From positions 93,937 through 157,936 of the IMG/VR virus record IMGVR_UViG_3300017971_000008: 64,000 nt of DNA. One strand, 5' to 3'. Shown piece after piece: positions 37,043 to 45,651 of this stretch. This DNA comes from a virus. The position numbers were made by a program, and so were the translations under genes. A model generated the notes under the pieces. The model ran no database searches and was not told where the DNA came from. It saw only the letters and a program-made list of their open reading frames with translations. Position 1 is the first letter of the stretch. Every line of letters begins with the position of its first letter.

Positions 37043-39262
37043 ATGTTCTTTAATAAGCAGACCACGCCTCGTTCGTATCATCTGATTAACAATCCCAAGA
37101 AGCTATCGTGGCTTAGGAACGAATTACTGAATTGTTCTGAGCTGGCTTTTGACATTGAGACGAATCACCCTACCTCGAAGGCTCGGAAAGTGAAAGTGCC
37201 CGAGGGTTTCAAGGAGGTGTTGTCCGGTATCTCTTTTTCCTGGAACTATCAGGAAGGGACGATAAGGAAGTCAGCGAAACCCTGGTGGAGACCCGGTACA
37301 GCGGCTTACGTTCCTATCCACACTTCGGATGATGCTCCCTTCTGGAAGGGGCGTCAGCAGAAGGTGATGGAAGTTATCCAGGACATTCTGGCGTCACCTG
37401 TAAGCAAGGCGGCTCAGAACGGTAAATTCGATGTTCGTAAACTTGCTGAACTGGAAGATATGCGGGTGGTCAATTTTGATTTCGATGTGATGCTGGCACA
37501 CATCCTCCTCGACGAGGAGCGTCTTGTCTCTTCGCATGCGTTGAAATCAGATCATTCCCAGGCTGGAAAAATGGTCAAGCTCGGGATGGCCGATGCTTAT
37601 CTGGATACGACTTCTTCTCAGTTTAAGGATGATTTGACCACGGCTTTGGAGTTCTATGATCCCAAGTGGAAGAGGTACTCGAAGGTACCTTTGGACATTC
37701 TGTATCCTTATGGCTGTGCGGACTCCGATCTGGTGTTGGCTCTGAAAAGCGTTTTTCAACCCATGCTTGAGGAAGAGGGTCTTACCTGGGTGTTCAACAC
37801 TCTGAGTATGCCGTTGACCAACGAGCTTGCGATGATGGAGCTTCATGGGGTTCCGGTTCTCCTGGATGTGGCCAAGAAGGTTATCGAGGAGCAGGGTGCC
37901 GTGATGCAGGACATGGAGAAGCTCATTCATCAGCTCTGTGGCCGACTGTTTAAGATAGGTTCGGATAAAGAACTTGGGAACGTGCTTTTCAATGAGATGG
38001 GGCTTCCCGGAAAGAAGAATGAGAATCACCAGTGGGTGACGGATGCGGACGCCATACGAGCCCTGGAGCATCCTGTGGCTGAACCTGTACTTAAATGGAA
38101 ACGCGCTCAGAAGATCCTGAGTTCCTATGCGGTACCTGCACTTGAGAATGTTCAGGAGATTACAAATGAAGGGAAGGTTGGCTGGGTCCATCCCAATTTC
38201 TATGCGGCAACGGTGACCGGCAGGCTTACTATGAGCAACCCTACGTTGAATGTTCTGCCGCGGCCAGAGAATGGCGGGGATGTTGTTAAGTCGATGTATG
38301 CCGGTGGTTCGGACTACAGGTTCATTTTTAAGGATTACAGCCAGATAGAACTGAAGGTTGGTGCCCATCTGTCACAGGAGCCGGTTTGGATTGAAGGTTT
38401 CCGAAACGGACATGACATGCACAGCGCCATGGCGCAGAGAATTTGGCATCGGGACTGCGCCATCGAGATGATCAAAGAGCTACATTCGTCGTCCAGGAGC
38501 AATGCGAAGACTGTTAATTTCGGGATTATTTACGGGATGACAATTTATGCCTTGGCCGAGAAGTTGGGTATCACTGTAGAAGAGGCGCAGCAGATCGTTG
38601 ATGACTATTTCGGAGCTGCCCCGGTTCTCAAGGCATGGATAGACGCGACTCACGAGTTTGCCACTGCTAACGGTTATGTGACCAGCATGTTTGGTCGGCG
38701 CAGGCATCTCCCGGATGCTCAGTTGGTGGTTCCAGACGCACCGGATAAACCCCCTTACAGAAGCCGTCCAGGTTGTTTTATGAATGGCCCTAATCTGGCA
38801 GGCCTCTATCTGGAACTTGAGGATCTCGAACGGATCAGTCCATATGACCTTGGTGTGAAGATCAGGCAGACCGGGAGGGACTTTCTTTTCAAGTGTGCGG
38901 AGTGCCATTGTGTGTATTCCTGTATTGCTAATCGAGAAGTCAGGAAGCTGCGAGGAGCTTACAACCGCGCTATGCGGCAGTCGGTGAATGCGCCTATTCA
39001 GTCCAGTGCCGCGGATATGACTTCTTTGGCGATGGTGTTGGTGAACGGGGAGCTGCGGAGGTGCCGTCTGGATGCCTTGGCCATTATGAATACTCATGAT
39101 GAGATTGCCGTTTATTCGCACACCTCCTGTATTGAGGAGTCGTGTCGAATCATGGATTACTACATGATAAACTACATGACGGAGCTTTTCAGTTTCAGCG
39201 TTCCTTTGAGCGTGGACACCGCAATAGTGTACTGCATGGCAGAAAAACACGACCACGATTGA
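37043..39262 (+). CDS. polA: Family A DNA polymerase with 3'-5' exonuclease
   Basis: This 739-residue protein has an intact DEDDy exonuclease: FDIET (D37, E39), NGKFD (Asp130) and YGCAD (Tyr223, Asp227). The polymerase has motif A KDYSQIEL (Asp431), motif B RSNAKTVNFGIIYG (485-498, with Phe at the Pol I F762 position) and motif C NTHDEIAV (Asp686). Between GRRRHLPD and YNRAMRQSVNAPIQSSAADM it carries an insertion of about 75 residues with a four-Cys cluster (C618, C621, C623, C627) not found in E. coli Pol I. It lacks a 5' nuclease domain, which is supplied by the FEN-UDG gene. It is the replicative polymerase of the phage. Confidence 0.92.
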   Translation: MFFNKQTTPRSYHLINNPKKLSWLRNELLNCSELAFDIETNHPTSKARKVKVPEGFKEVLSGISFSWNYQEGTIRKSAKPWWRPGTAAYVPIHTSDDAPFWKGRQQKVMEVIQDILASPVSKAAQNGKFDVRKLAELEDMRVVNFDFDVMLAHILLDEERLVSSHALKSDHSQAGKMVKLGMADAYLDTTSSQFKDDLTTALEFYDPKWKRYSKVPLDILYPYGCADSDLVLALKSVFQPMLEEEGLTWVFNTLSMPLTNELAMMELHGVPVLLDVAKKVIEEQGAVMQDMEKLIHQLCGRLFKIGSDKELGNVLFNEMGLPGKKNENHQWVTDADAIRALEHPVAEPVLKWKRAQKILSSYAVPALENVQEITNEGKVGWVHPNFYAATVTGRLTMSNPTLNVLPRPENGGDVVKSMYAGGSDYRFIFKDYSQIELKVGAHLSQEPVWIEGFRNGHDMHSAMAQRIWHRDCAIEMIKELHSSSRSNAKTVNFGIIYGMTIYALAEKLGITVEEAQQIVDDYFGAAPVLKAWIDATHEFATANGYVTSMFGRRRHLPDAQLVVPDAPDKPPYRSRPGCFMNGPNLAGLYLELEDLERISPYDLGVKIRQTGRDFLFKCAECHCVYSCIANREVRKLRGAYNRAMRQSVNAPIQSSAADMTSLAMVLVNGELRRCRLDALAIMNTHDEIAVYSHTSCIEESCRIMDYYMINYMTELFSFSVPLSVDTAIVYCMAEKHDHD

Positions 39263-39281
39263 GATCCGGTTCAAACTTTTT

Positions 39282-39290
39282 TGGTATATT
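39282..39290 (+). promoter_or_regulatory. Extended -10 element upstream of zinc-ribbon gene
   Basis: TGGTATATT fits an extended -10. It lies in the same CTTTTTTGGTATMTTCC context as at 25439. Predicted transcription would start about 39297, just before the GAGGAGG site of the next gene. Confidence 0.45.
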
Positions 39291-39313
39291 CCCCTATAGA
39301 GGAGGTTTCCCTG

Positions 39314-39676
39314 ATGAAAGCGAAAACGTTTGCGGTACAAGGTGATGTTGAGCGTATTGAGAAGGATTTGAATAAGTGGTTATCCAGCGCACCAATGAAC
39401 ATCGTGAAGGATTACCAGGTTGGAGGTTGCCTGATCTTTTTGTATACGGAGGACTATTCCCGAAACATGCACAGGTTGGATGGAGAGGAACCTCGATGTC
39501 CGAAGTGTAATGCGGTCATGAAGATCAGGTCTGCCAGGGCCAGTGGTGATCTTTTCTGGGGGTGTACGAAGTACCCTGATTGTAATGGCACTCAGCCTTT
39601 GACCGACCTGGACTGGGAGAAGCTGGCCGGTCCTGATTTAAGGTCCTTGGGAGAGAACGAAGACATTCCCTTCTGA
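39314..39676 (+). CDS. Zinc-ribbon protein, topoisomerase C-terminal type
   Basis: This protein is 120 residues from the ATG at 39314 (AGAGGAGG 8 nt upstream; a TTG further upstream overlaps the -10). The first 60 residues form a small alpha/beta domain. Residues 65-100 have CPKCNAVMKIRSA...FWGCTKYPDC, the four-Cys zinc ribbon seen at the C-terminus of type IA topoisomerases. The end, NEDIPF, resembles the acidic, Phe-tipped tails that contact replication hubs in SSB proteins. It probably binds single-stranded DNA or replication partners. Confidence 0.6.
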   Translation: MKAKTFAVQGDVERIEKDLNKWLSSAPMNIVKDYQVGGCLIFLYTEDYSRNMHRLDGEEPRCPKCNAVMKIRSARASGDLFWGCTKYPDCNGTQPLTDLDWEKLAGPDLRSLGENEDIPF

Positions 39677-39688
39677 TAGGAGTGAACG

Positions 39689-40654
39689 ATGAAGATTTTA
39701 TGGAGAAAATGGAAGAACCACGAGGGGCCTCTGATTCGCGGTAGCTGCCCTTATGCCCCGATGGCTCCCTGGGGGCCGTGGACGAGGATACTCGGGGTGG
39801 TAGCGGCCTGTGAGGGCAAGCACGACACAGTGGTCATGTATGACGGCACCGGGGTGACCTGGGGGTTCGGACAGTGGACCTTTACTAGCGGGAGATTGCA
39901 GCGGCTTCTCCAGTCGTTCAAGTCGGTATCCTATGTGGGGTTTGAGGATGATCAAGGTGACCACGAGGATGACCTGTTGAGCAACCTGTTTGATGAGCTT
40001 GGGGTCAACTGTGTGTTGGGGGATTTTGATCTGCGTATCAAGGAAGGTCGGTTGCGGTACCTTTCGCAGACTATTAGTGGGGCATCTGCTTCATATGCTT
40101 TGAATCCCAGGACCGAGAAGAAACTCATCAACGATATCTGTTTGGGGAAGAAGAAATACCCCAAGGCCACGGCACTTCAGAAAAAGCATGCCAAGAGCCT
40201 AGCCAGAGCCTTTTCTCAATGGGGTCGGGAGATAGATGTCCAGCAGGCCCAGATTCAGTTTGCCAAGCAGGAACTCAAGAGGGCGGTCCACGTTGAACGT
40301 AAGGCATTGGGTGGCATCTCCATACGTAACCTTCTGGACGAGGGTGTGGGTCTCAGCGGAGACGAGTATTGGGACAGTCCTGTACCCGCTTTGTTCTTTA
40401 ACCTATGGCAGAACTCTCCGAAGGGAGCTTACAGGTTCTTTATCAACGCCAATAAGGAAGCGAAGCGGAAAGGTGTGATCAACTGGCCCGATTATTTGGA
40501 CCTCCTCTGGTCCAGGTTGAACAGGAGTGCTTACGCCAACTGGGGCTGGAACTCTCGTCGCTATAAAGAAGGGAAAGGTACGCCGAGAATCAAACGAATC
40601 CGACCGGCGATAAAGGCTTATTACGATATCGATTTGCCGTATGAGAAACCATGA
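39689..40654 (+). CDS. Putative lysozyme-superfamily peptidoglycan hydrolase (candidate endolysin)
   Basis: This 321-residue protein has an N-terminal segment, ILGVVAACEGKHDTVVMYDG then TWGFGQWTF, that resembles the glutamate-bearing start of phage muramidase/transglycosylase-like domains. The C-terminal 150 residues are basic and helical. There is no signal peptide or transmembrane helix, so a holin would be needed elsewhere. Its position inside the replication block, before dnaX, is unusual for a lysis gene and lowers confidence. Confidence 0.45.
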   Translation: MKILWRKWKNHEGPLIRGSCPYAPMAPWGPWTRILGVVAACEGKHDTVVMYDGTGVTWGFGQWTFTSGRLQRLLQSFKSVSYVGFEDDQGDHEDDLLSNLFDELGVNCVLGDFDLRIKEGRLRYLSQTISGASASYALNPRTEKKLINDICLGKKKYPKATALQKKHAKSLARAFSQWGREIDVQQAQIQFAKQELKRAVHVERKALGGISIRNLLDEGVGLSGDEYWDSPVPALFFNLWQNSPKGAYRFFINANKEAKRKGVINWPDYLDLLWSRLNRSAYANWGWNSRRYKEGKGTPRIKRIRPAIKAYYDIDLPYEKP

Positions 40655-41763
40655 ACCTTGCCAACAAATACCGACCTCAGAGATTCGCTGAGGTCATCGG
40701 CCAGCCGGTGTCTGTGAAGATCATGGTGAACTCGGTGTGGTACAAGAAGCCCAGGTCGATGCTGTTATCTGGTATTCGAGGTACGGGCAAGACCACCCTG
40801 GCCCGACTCTATGCCAAGGCTTTGAACTGCGAGAGGTTCCACGAGCTGGGGGATGTTTGTAACGAGTGTCCCTCCTGCCTGGAGGGTGGCTATCCTCTTG
40901 AGCTGGATGCGGCTTCAAATTCGGGCGCCGAGGATGCCAGAACCTTGGAAGGTATCATCAAGCAGATTCCACGGTACAAGTACAATGTGATCATTCTGGA
41001 TGAGTGCCATATGCTGTCCAAGCAGGCCCAGAATGTCCTGCTCAAGACTTTGGAGGAGGCCCCGAAGCATTCGATTTTCATGTTGGTAACCACGAATCCC
41101 GAGAAGATGCTGGATACGGTACGGTCCAGGTGTCTCTCTATGCCCCTTAGAACCGTCTCCACGGCTGACGCGGCTTGGGCTATCCGTATGGTCCTGGAAG
41201 CCGAAGAGGTGGCCCATGAGGACGCCTTCGTGGACTTTCTGGCCTTAAACTGTGACGGTTCTCTCAGGGATGTGTACCAGACCCTGGAGCAGATCATTCT
41301 TACGGCTGGCGATGGGCCGTTGAGCGAGGATATGCTCGAAGAGGCCGTGGGGGTGATCTCCACGTCGAAATACAAGGATCTTGCTCATGTTTTATGTGCA
41401 AAGAGCTATGGCGCGGAGCAGGGGCTCCGAGCGGCTTTTGACGAGGTGGATCGTTGGAACAGGAATGGGTACGATTTACAGCATATCTTTTTAACTGGTG
41501 TACCTATTATCCTTCGTGACTTTATGATCAGGTTGAGTGGATGCCACGGTGATGGGGTCGGGTATATGACCGGGATTTCTGATGAATCTTTTGCCCGTAA
41601 TCTAACGTTGACTTTGGGCGATGTGCGAAGACTCACTGCTGAGTGGGAGCGCACAGAGAGCATGATGAGGGTGTCAGCACATCCCAGAATAATCTGGGAG
41701 GTGTTTTTGATAAAGAGTTTTGCCGATACCGGCATCGAGGGCAGGGTGGTTGCGGATTACTAG
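40651..41763 (+). CDS. dnaX: DnaX-like clamp loader subunit (gamma/tau)
   Basis: This 370-residue AAA+ protein begins NLANKYRPQRFAEVIGQ, as in bacterial DnaX. It has Walker A GIRGTGKTT (41-49), a zinc finger with C60, C70, C73 and C76, Walker B VIILDECH (113-120), and the SRC arginine finger motif RSRC (158-161). It ends after domain III and lacks tau domains IV-V. It loads the clamp encoded at 35206. It overlaps the preceding gene by 4 nt. No separate delta or delta-prime gene is visible, so it may form the loader alone or with host subunits. Confidence 0.9.
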   Translation: MNLANKYRPQRFAEVIGQPVSVKIMVNSVWYKKPRSMLLSGIRGTGKTTLARLYAKALNCERFHELGDVCNECPSCLEGGYPLELDAASNSGAEDARTLEGIIKQIPRYKYNVIILDECHMLSKQAQNVLLKTLEEAPKHSIFMLVTTNPEKMLDTVRSRCLSMPLRTVSTADAAWAIRMVLEAEEVAHEDAFVDFLALNCDGSLRDVYQTLEQIILTAGDGPLSEDMLEEAVGVISTSKYKDLAHVLCAKSYGAEQGLRAAFDEVDRWNRNGYDLQHIFLTGVPIILRDFMIRLSGCHGDGVGYMTGISDESFARNLTLTLGDVRRLTAEWERTESMMRVSAHPRIIWEVFLIKSFADTGIEGRVVADY

Positions 41764-42216
41764 ATGGTTGAGGACGGCTACAGAGAGCCGTGGGTAACAG
41801 ATGTATGGTGCAGTAATTGTGGTACTGAGTTGAGGGTTACGAAAGAGGTTTGGATAGACTCATATCAGTATCGCTATTCGCTTAGGTGTGGAAGGTGTGG
41901 TGGTGTGGCTGAGGGGTCGGGGCTGGCCGTGAAAGCGCATGTGCCATTCTGGAAGGAGCCCAATTGGCGAGATAGGCATGCAGCACCCGAGGTGCTGGTG
42001 GTTCGCGGGAGAGCTAAGGTAACGATACCTGAAGAGAAGTTAAAAGGAGCGAAGCGAGATGGAGATCATAGGAAGGAAGTTCGGAGAAGTGTGGGCGCTC
42101 GACGAGGGCCTGATGGACGTGGCAGAGGGCCTGGTAGCCGAATATACGGAAGGTCTGGGTCACATCGACCTAGAGCGCGTCGTGTTCGTAAGACAGAGAG
42201 GTCTGAAGACAGCTAA
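41764..42216 (+). CDS. Zinc-ribbon protein with out-of-frame overlap into the next gene
   Basis: This protein has 150 residues. Residues 1-100 look real, with a zinc ribbon CSNC...CGRC. From residue about 98 the frame runs inside the following gene for 158 nt and yields an Arg/Gly/Ser tail (RRGPDGRGRGPGSR) that looks like out-of-frame translation. Either the tail is a genuine basic extension or the natural stop has been lost by a frameshift. An intact, shorter protein ending near 42060 is what I would expect. Confidence 0.5.
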   Translation: MVEDGYREPWVTDVWCSNCGTELRVTKEVWIDSYQYRYSLRCGRCGGVAEGSGLAVKAHVPFWKEPNWRDRHAAPEVLVVRGRAKVTIPEEKLKGAKRDGDHRKEVRRSVGARRGPDGRGRGPGSRIYGRSGSHRPRARRVRKTERSEDS

Positions 42217-42583
42217 ATGGGCCGGTAAGTGCTTTTATGTGAAGGAGCCCCATACCATCCTTTCTCAGTACACTTTGAGATGGATGCAGAAACGAGGTTT
42301 AGAGGGTGCGGAGAGGTTTGAGGAGATGTTGGACAATGATGTTCTGGATATCCGGTATATCATTGCGTTGAATGATGATGTGGTTCCTCTGATGGTGGGT
42401 CCAGCGTCTTTAGAGCTGGTTGAGAAGGCAATCCTGCACCACGAACTCAAACATATAAAGACTGAGATGGACGGCATCGAGGAACATGATGCCAAGGATT
42501 TCAAGTCTGTTCTCCACATCTATGGTGTTTTCTGGGACTCGGGGAACTTTAATACTGGTGTTTCCGATGAGGAGACAAGTTGA
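42059..42583 (+). CDS. Putative phage metallopeptidase (HExxH)
   Basis: This 174-residue protein has HHELKH at 127-132, a HExxH zinc-protease motif (His128, Glu129, His132), followed by acidic and His residues that could give the third ligand. The N-terminal part (VVFVRQRGLKTAKWAGKCFYV) fits the putative phage metallopeptidase family. AAGGAG lies about 11 nt before the ATG. Its substrate is unknown. It overlaps the upstream zinc-ribbon gene by 158 nt in another frame and the next gene by one nucleotide. Confidence 0.6.
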   Translation: MEIIGRKFGEVWALDEGLMDVAEGLVAEYTEGLGHIDLERVVFVRQRGLKTAKWAGKCFYVKEPHTILSQYTLRWMQKRGLEGAERFEEMLDNDVLDIRYIIALNDDVVPLMVGPASLELVEKAILHHELKHIKTEMDGIEEHDAKDFKSVLHIYGVFWDSGNFNTGVSDEETS

Positions 42584-43254
42584 TGTCCAACTTTAAGATA
42601 GCCGTCACGCCGACTGGTACACAGGTTACTTTGAGCCAAACTGTTGAAGAGGTTGATGTTATCGACAAACTTACTTTCAACGAAGATTTGCTTGAGGAAC
42701 TTCTGGAAACTCACTCGGCCACCCAGGCATATTGGGAAGCTTTGGCTGTCAGGATGAAGAAAGGTATTGAAGCTTTCGATGAAGAGTTTGCCCGAAAGTG
42801 GTGGGCTCATAATAGAGTTTACGCGAAACTTGTTCTCAATGCTTATGGTGAAAAAGAACCTACCAAGACCTCGGTGGACGACATGACCATCCTCATCTAT
42901 ACGGAGGACTCTACGGACAGTATGCGGTCTAAATACGCGCACTTAGCTCACACTGCCTTTGGTGAAAAGAAGCATATGTATGCCGAGGCGAAAAAAACTT
43001 TTGAAAAAAATATGTATAAATACCTGAACGAGGTTGATCCTCCCTGGTATGTTGAGAGTGTTATGAGAACGCAGCGCAAACTGAAAGAAGACTATGAATT
43101 GGTGAAAGTATTCGCAGAGCGACTCAACTCTAGGGGGTTCCAGATGAAGGAATACCAGAGTCTGCTGATGGCGAAGAGATACAACATAGGTACGCCTATA
43201 AGTCAGAGGGACACCATGGAGAGGGTTTCTCAAGAAAGGCAAAGGAGAGATTAA
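42583..43254 (+). CDS. uvsY: UvsY-like recombination mediator
   Basis: This protein is 223 residues from the ATG at 42583 (TGATG overlap; GAGGAG site). It is helical, with a long basic/aromatic region (RKWWAHNRVYAKLVLN) and the C-terminal element ERLNSRGFQMKEYQSLL, close to the NRGFQIKNAI element of T4 UvsY. UvsY helps load UvsX recombinase on SSB-coated DNA. The gene lies directly before SSB and RecA genes, the expected set. The protein is longer than T4 UvsY (137 aa). Confidence 0.6.
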   Translation: MSNFKIAVTPTGTQVTLSQTVEEVDVIDKLTFNEDLLEELLETHSATQAYWEALAVRMKKGIEAFDEEFARKWWAHNRVYAKLVLNAYGEKEPTKTSVDDMTILIYTEDSTDSMRSKYAHLAHTAFGEKKHMYAEAKKTFEKNMYKYLNEVDPPWYVESVMRTQRKLKEDYELVKVFAERLNSRGFQMKEYQSLLMAKRYNIGTPISQRDTMERVSQERQRRD

Positions 43255-43255
43255 C

Positions 43256-44644
43256 ATGCCAGAAATGACTATGAGCTATGACAATGAGAAGAAGTTCGGT
43301 GAGCAGAAGGGTGGGGGTGGCAACTTCAACCCTGAGCTTTACCGGGCGTTGCCTGCCGGTGACGGGCAGACTGCCATCAACAAGATCCTGGTGCTGCTGT
43401 ACGAGCCCTGGAGATGGAGTTTGTTCAACCCGACCCAGGAGATGGCCTCGAAGTACAACCTGGCCTTCAACAATGGAGGTTTGGTGAGCATTCCAGACAA
43501 TCTGTGTACCTTCTTTTTCCAGGTACCTTCTCACGGTATTGATAACTTCAGGCGCCCGGACGGCTCCGAGGGGTTCACCTACGTCCTGTGTCCCAAGAAG
43601 TTCAACGCTTATTTGAAGGGTCACAACTACCAACCTCTCTTCCAGGATGACACCTGCCCTTACTGCGACGAGGAGCAGCGGTACTGGGACATGTTTAACG
43701 ACAGGTTCCTGGAGCTGGGGTTTGATCGAGAGGGCCGAAAGAAGATGAAGGATGGCCAGTACAGGGCCACGGTGGACGGTGATGAGATACTCAAGAAGGC
43801 CCGTTCATCGGCATTCGATCATCGTGTGTCGGATCGTTTTATTTTGAGCATCTTCGATCACGACAAGTTTGTCGGTACTCGTAAAATGGATGAGGGCCAG
43901 ACTGCTGTCGCGCACCAGTTGTGGATCGCTCCGAAGACCGTGTTTGAGGGGGTTCAACTCGTTTATGAGAGTGGCGCCAAGTTCTTCAATACCGCGAATG
44001 TAAAAGAGGTTGCGGTTCTGTCTCTGTCGAAGGACAATTCCAGAGGACGCAGGCGTTCCAAGTACTCGGTTGTCTATAGCGGCGAGACATATGACTATGG
44101 CGCCGAGTGGATGGCTTACCTGGACAACACGGAAACTCGGGTCGATCCGTCCAATTTCATTCATCTGGCGACTCCTGATGAGATGCGGTATTACCTGGGT
44201 GCCGCTTCTGCGGCTACACCACCTGCGGCATATCCTCCCGCAGTGGCTCCAGCAGCAGCTCCTCCCGCAGCTTCGCCTCCTCCTGCTGCTCCTCCCGCAG
44301 CTTCGCCTCCTCCTGCTGCTTCTCCTGCTGCTCCTCCTGCTGCTCCTCCTGCTGCTCCTCCCGCAGCGGCACCACCGGCAGCCGCACCACCTGCGGCGAC
44401 TCCTCCTCCTGCTGCTGCACCGCCGTCTCCGGTACCGCCTCCAGCACCTGCACCGGCAGCAACTCCACAGGCACCCCCACCTGCTGCATCGCCAATGCCC
44501 AGTGCCCCGACAGGTACACCACCTGCGGCGACTCCACCGGCAGCAGCTCCTCCCGCGGCGACCCCTCCTGGTGGCGCCCCACCGGCAGCACCGGGCCATG
44601 TGGCCCCTCCCGGCTCCCCGGCCCCAGGTAAGAGGAACTGGTAG
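43256..44644 (+). CDS. gp32-like single-stranded DNA-binding protein with Ala/Pro-rich tail
   Basis: This 462-residue protein has a core of about 315 residues resembling T4 gp32-type SSB, with a zinc site formed by C112, H93 or H123, C134 and C137 (LCPKKFN...CPYC). From residue about 318 to 455 is a low-complexity tail of PPAA/APPA repeats encoded by an imperfect DNA repeat. The extreme end is PAPGKRNW, which is basic. T4 gp32 and bacterial SSB instead end in acidic tips that bind partners. A strong AAAGGAGAG site precedes the start. It overlaps recA by 1 nt. Confidence 0.75.
   Translation: MPEMTMSYDNEKKFGEQKGGGGNFNPELYRALPAGDGQTAINKILVLLYEPWRWSLFNPTQEMASKYNLAFNNGGLVSIPDNLCTFFFQVPSHGIDNFRRPDGSEGFTYVLCPKKFNAYLKGHNYQPLFQDDTCPYCDEEQRYWDMFNDRFLELGFDREGRKKMKDGQYRATVDGDEILKKARSSAFDHRVSDRFILSIFDHDKFVGTRKMDEGQTAVAHQLWIAPKTVFEGVQLVYESGAKFFNTANVKEVAVLSLSKDNSRGRRRSKYSVVYSGETYDYGAEWMAYLDNTETRVDPSNFIHLATPDEMRYYLGAASAATPPAAYPPAVAPAAAPPAASPPPAAPPAASPPPAASPAAPPAAPPAAPPAAAPPAAAPPAATPPPAAAPPSPVPPPAPAPAATPQAPPPAASPMPSAPTGTPPAATPPAAAPPAATPPGGAPPAAPGHVAPPGSPAPGKRNW
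44203..44620 (+). repeat. Imperfect short repeat coding the SSB Ala/Pro tail
   Basis: Degenerate GCTCCTCCYGCTGC/GCGGCACCACC-type units are repeated over about 400 nt, with near-identical blocks such as CCTCCTGCTGCT. They are in frame and code PPAA-like repeats. Such repeats can expand or contract by slippage. The opposite strand and other frames give long open frames here only because of the composition. Confidence 0.75.
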
Positions 44645-45651
44645 TGACTGAAAAGAAGAAAAATGCTGTCGATGTCCTGAAGACCTTGAAAAAGAAGCAT
44701 GAGGGCAATCTCATGCTTCTTTCTGGCACCGGTATACAACCTGTACCCACAATCCCCACTGGGATCATGTCGCTGAACTCGATTCTTAGCGGTGTCCCCA
44801 ATGGCGGATACGCCAGAGGGCGCATCGTTGAGCTTCTTGGAGTGCCTTCAGGGGGTAAGACCACGATAGCCCTTCAAGGACTGGCTGAAACCCAGGCTCA
44901 AGGTAACGTTGGAGCCATTATTGATGCCGAGCATGCCTTGGATGTGGACTATGCCCAGAGGCTTGGGGTCAGGATGGACAACCTGCTTCTTTCACAACCG
45001 GATTGCGGAGAGCAGGCGCTTGAGGTGGCCAAAGACCTGGTTGATGTTATGGGTGAGGGGGACCTGATTGTGGTGGACAGTGTGGCGGCTCTGACTCCTC
45101 GTGCGGAGATCGAAGGGGAGATGGGGGATGAGCACATTGGGCGCCATGCGAAAATGATGTCCCAGGCTATGCGGAAACTGAATGCTGCCATGGCGACAAA
45201 TGGGGTGACCGTCATTTTTATAAATCAGATCAGGTTTAAGCCGATGGTTACCTACGGCTCTCCTAAAACCACTCCTGGTGGCGAGGCCTTGAAGTTTTAT
45301 GCTTCTCAGAGGATTGAGGTTTCGACGATTTCCAAGGTGAAGATCACGGTGGGTGGTAAAGATGAGTTTGTTGGTAACAGAACCAAGATAGAGGTTATCA
45401 AAAACAAGACTTTTCCACCTTTTAGGAAAGTTGATACCGAGATTCAGTACGGTAAAGGAATTCCTCGGGCATTGGATGTTCTCAAGTTGGCCGAAGGTAA
45501 AGGCGTGGTCCAGAAGGAAGGTAAGTCTTATCTGTATCGTGGAGGTAAGCTTGGTGTCGGGTTTCGGCAGGCATGGCTGTACCTGGAGGAGAATCCTGAG
45601 ATGCTCGGATGGTTGGAGGAAGATGTTGTCAAATCATATGCAGTGTCCTGA
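44644..45651 (+). CDS. recA: RecA recombinase, bacterial type
   Basis: This 335-residue protein starts at GTG overlapping the SSB stop. It has P-loop LLGVPSGGKTT (64-74), where bacterial RecA has GPESSGKTT, then IDAEHALD, Walker B DLIVVDSVAAL, and FINQIR followed by the L2 region. It also has a C-terminal domain shorter than in E. coli RecA. It is closer to RecA than to T4 UvsX. It drives strand exchange in recombination-dependent replication and repair, presumably with the upstream UvsY-like protein and SSB. Confidence 0.9.
   Translation: MTEKKKNAVDVLKTLKKKHEGNLMLLSGTGIQPVPTIPTGIMSLNSILSGVPNGGYARGRIVELLGVPSGGKTTIALQGLAETQAQGNVGAIIDAEHALDVDYAQRLGVRMDNLLLSQPDCGEQALEVAKDLVDVMGEGDLIVVDSVAALTPRAEIEGEMGDEHIGRHAKMMSQAMRKLNAAMATNGVTVIFINQIRFKPMVTYGSPKTTPGGEALKFYASQRIEVSTISKVKITVGGKDEFVGNRTKIEVIKNKTFPPFRKVDTEIQYGKGIPRALDVLKLAEGKGVVQKEGKSYLYRGGKLGVGFRQAWLYLEENPEMLGWLEEDVVKSYAVS

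Noticed and set aside
43805-44651. Cys/Arg-rich, Gly/Ala-rich and Leu-rich frames over the SSB tail
   Set aside because: They are by-products of the GCTCCTCCYGC repeat read in other frames, and have no start signals of their own.
45431-45622. N-terminal extension of the 93-aa gene after recA
   Set aside because: The extension reads recA out of frame and gives an implausible Arg/Trp/Ser-rich sequence. The ATG at 45623 has GGAGG just upstream.
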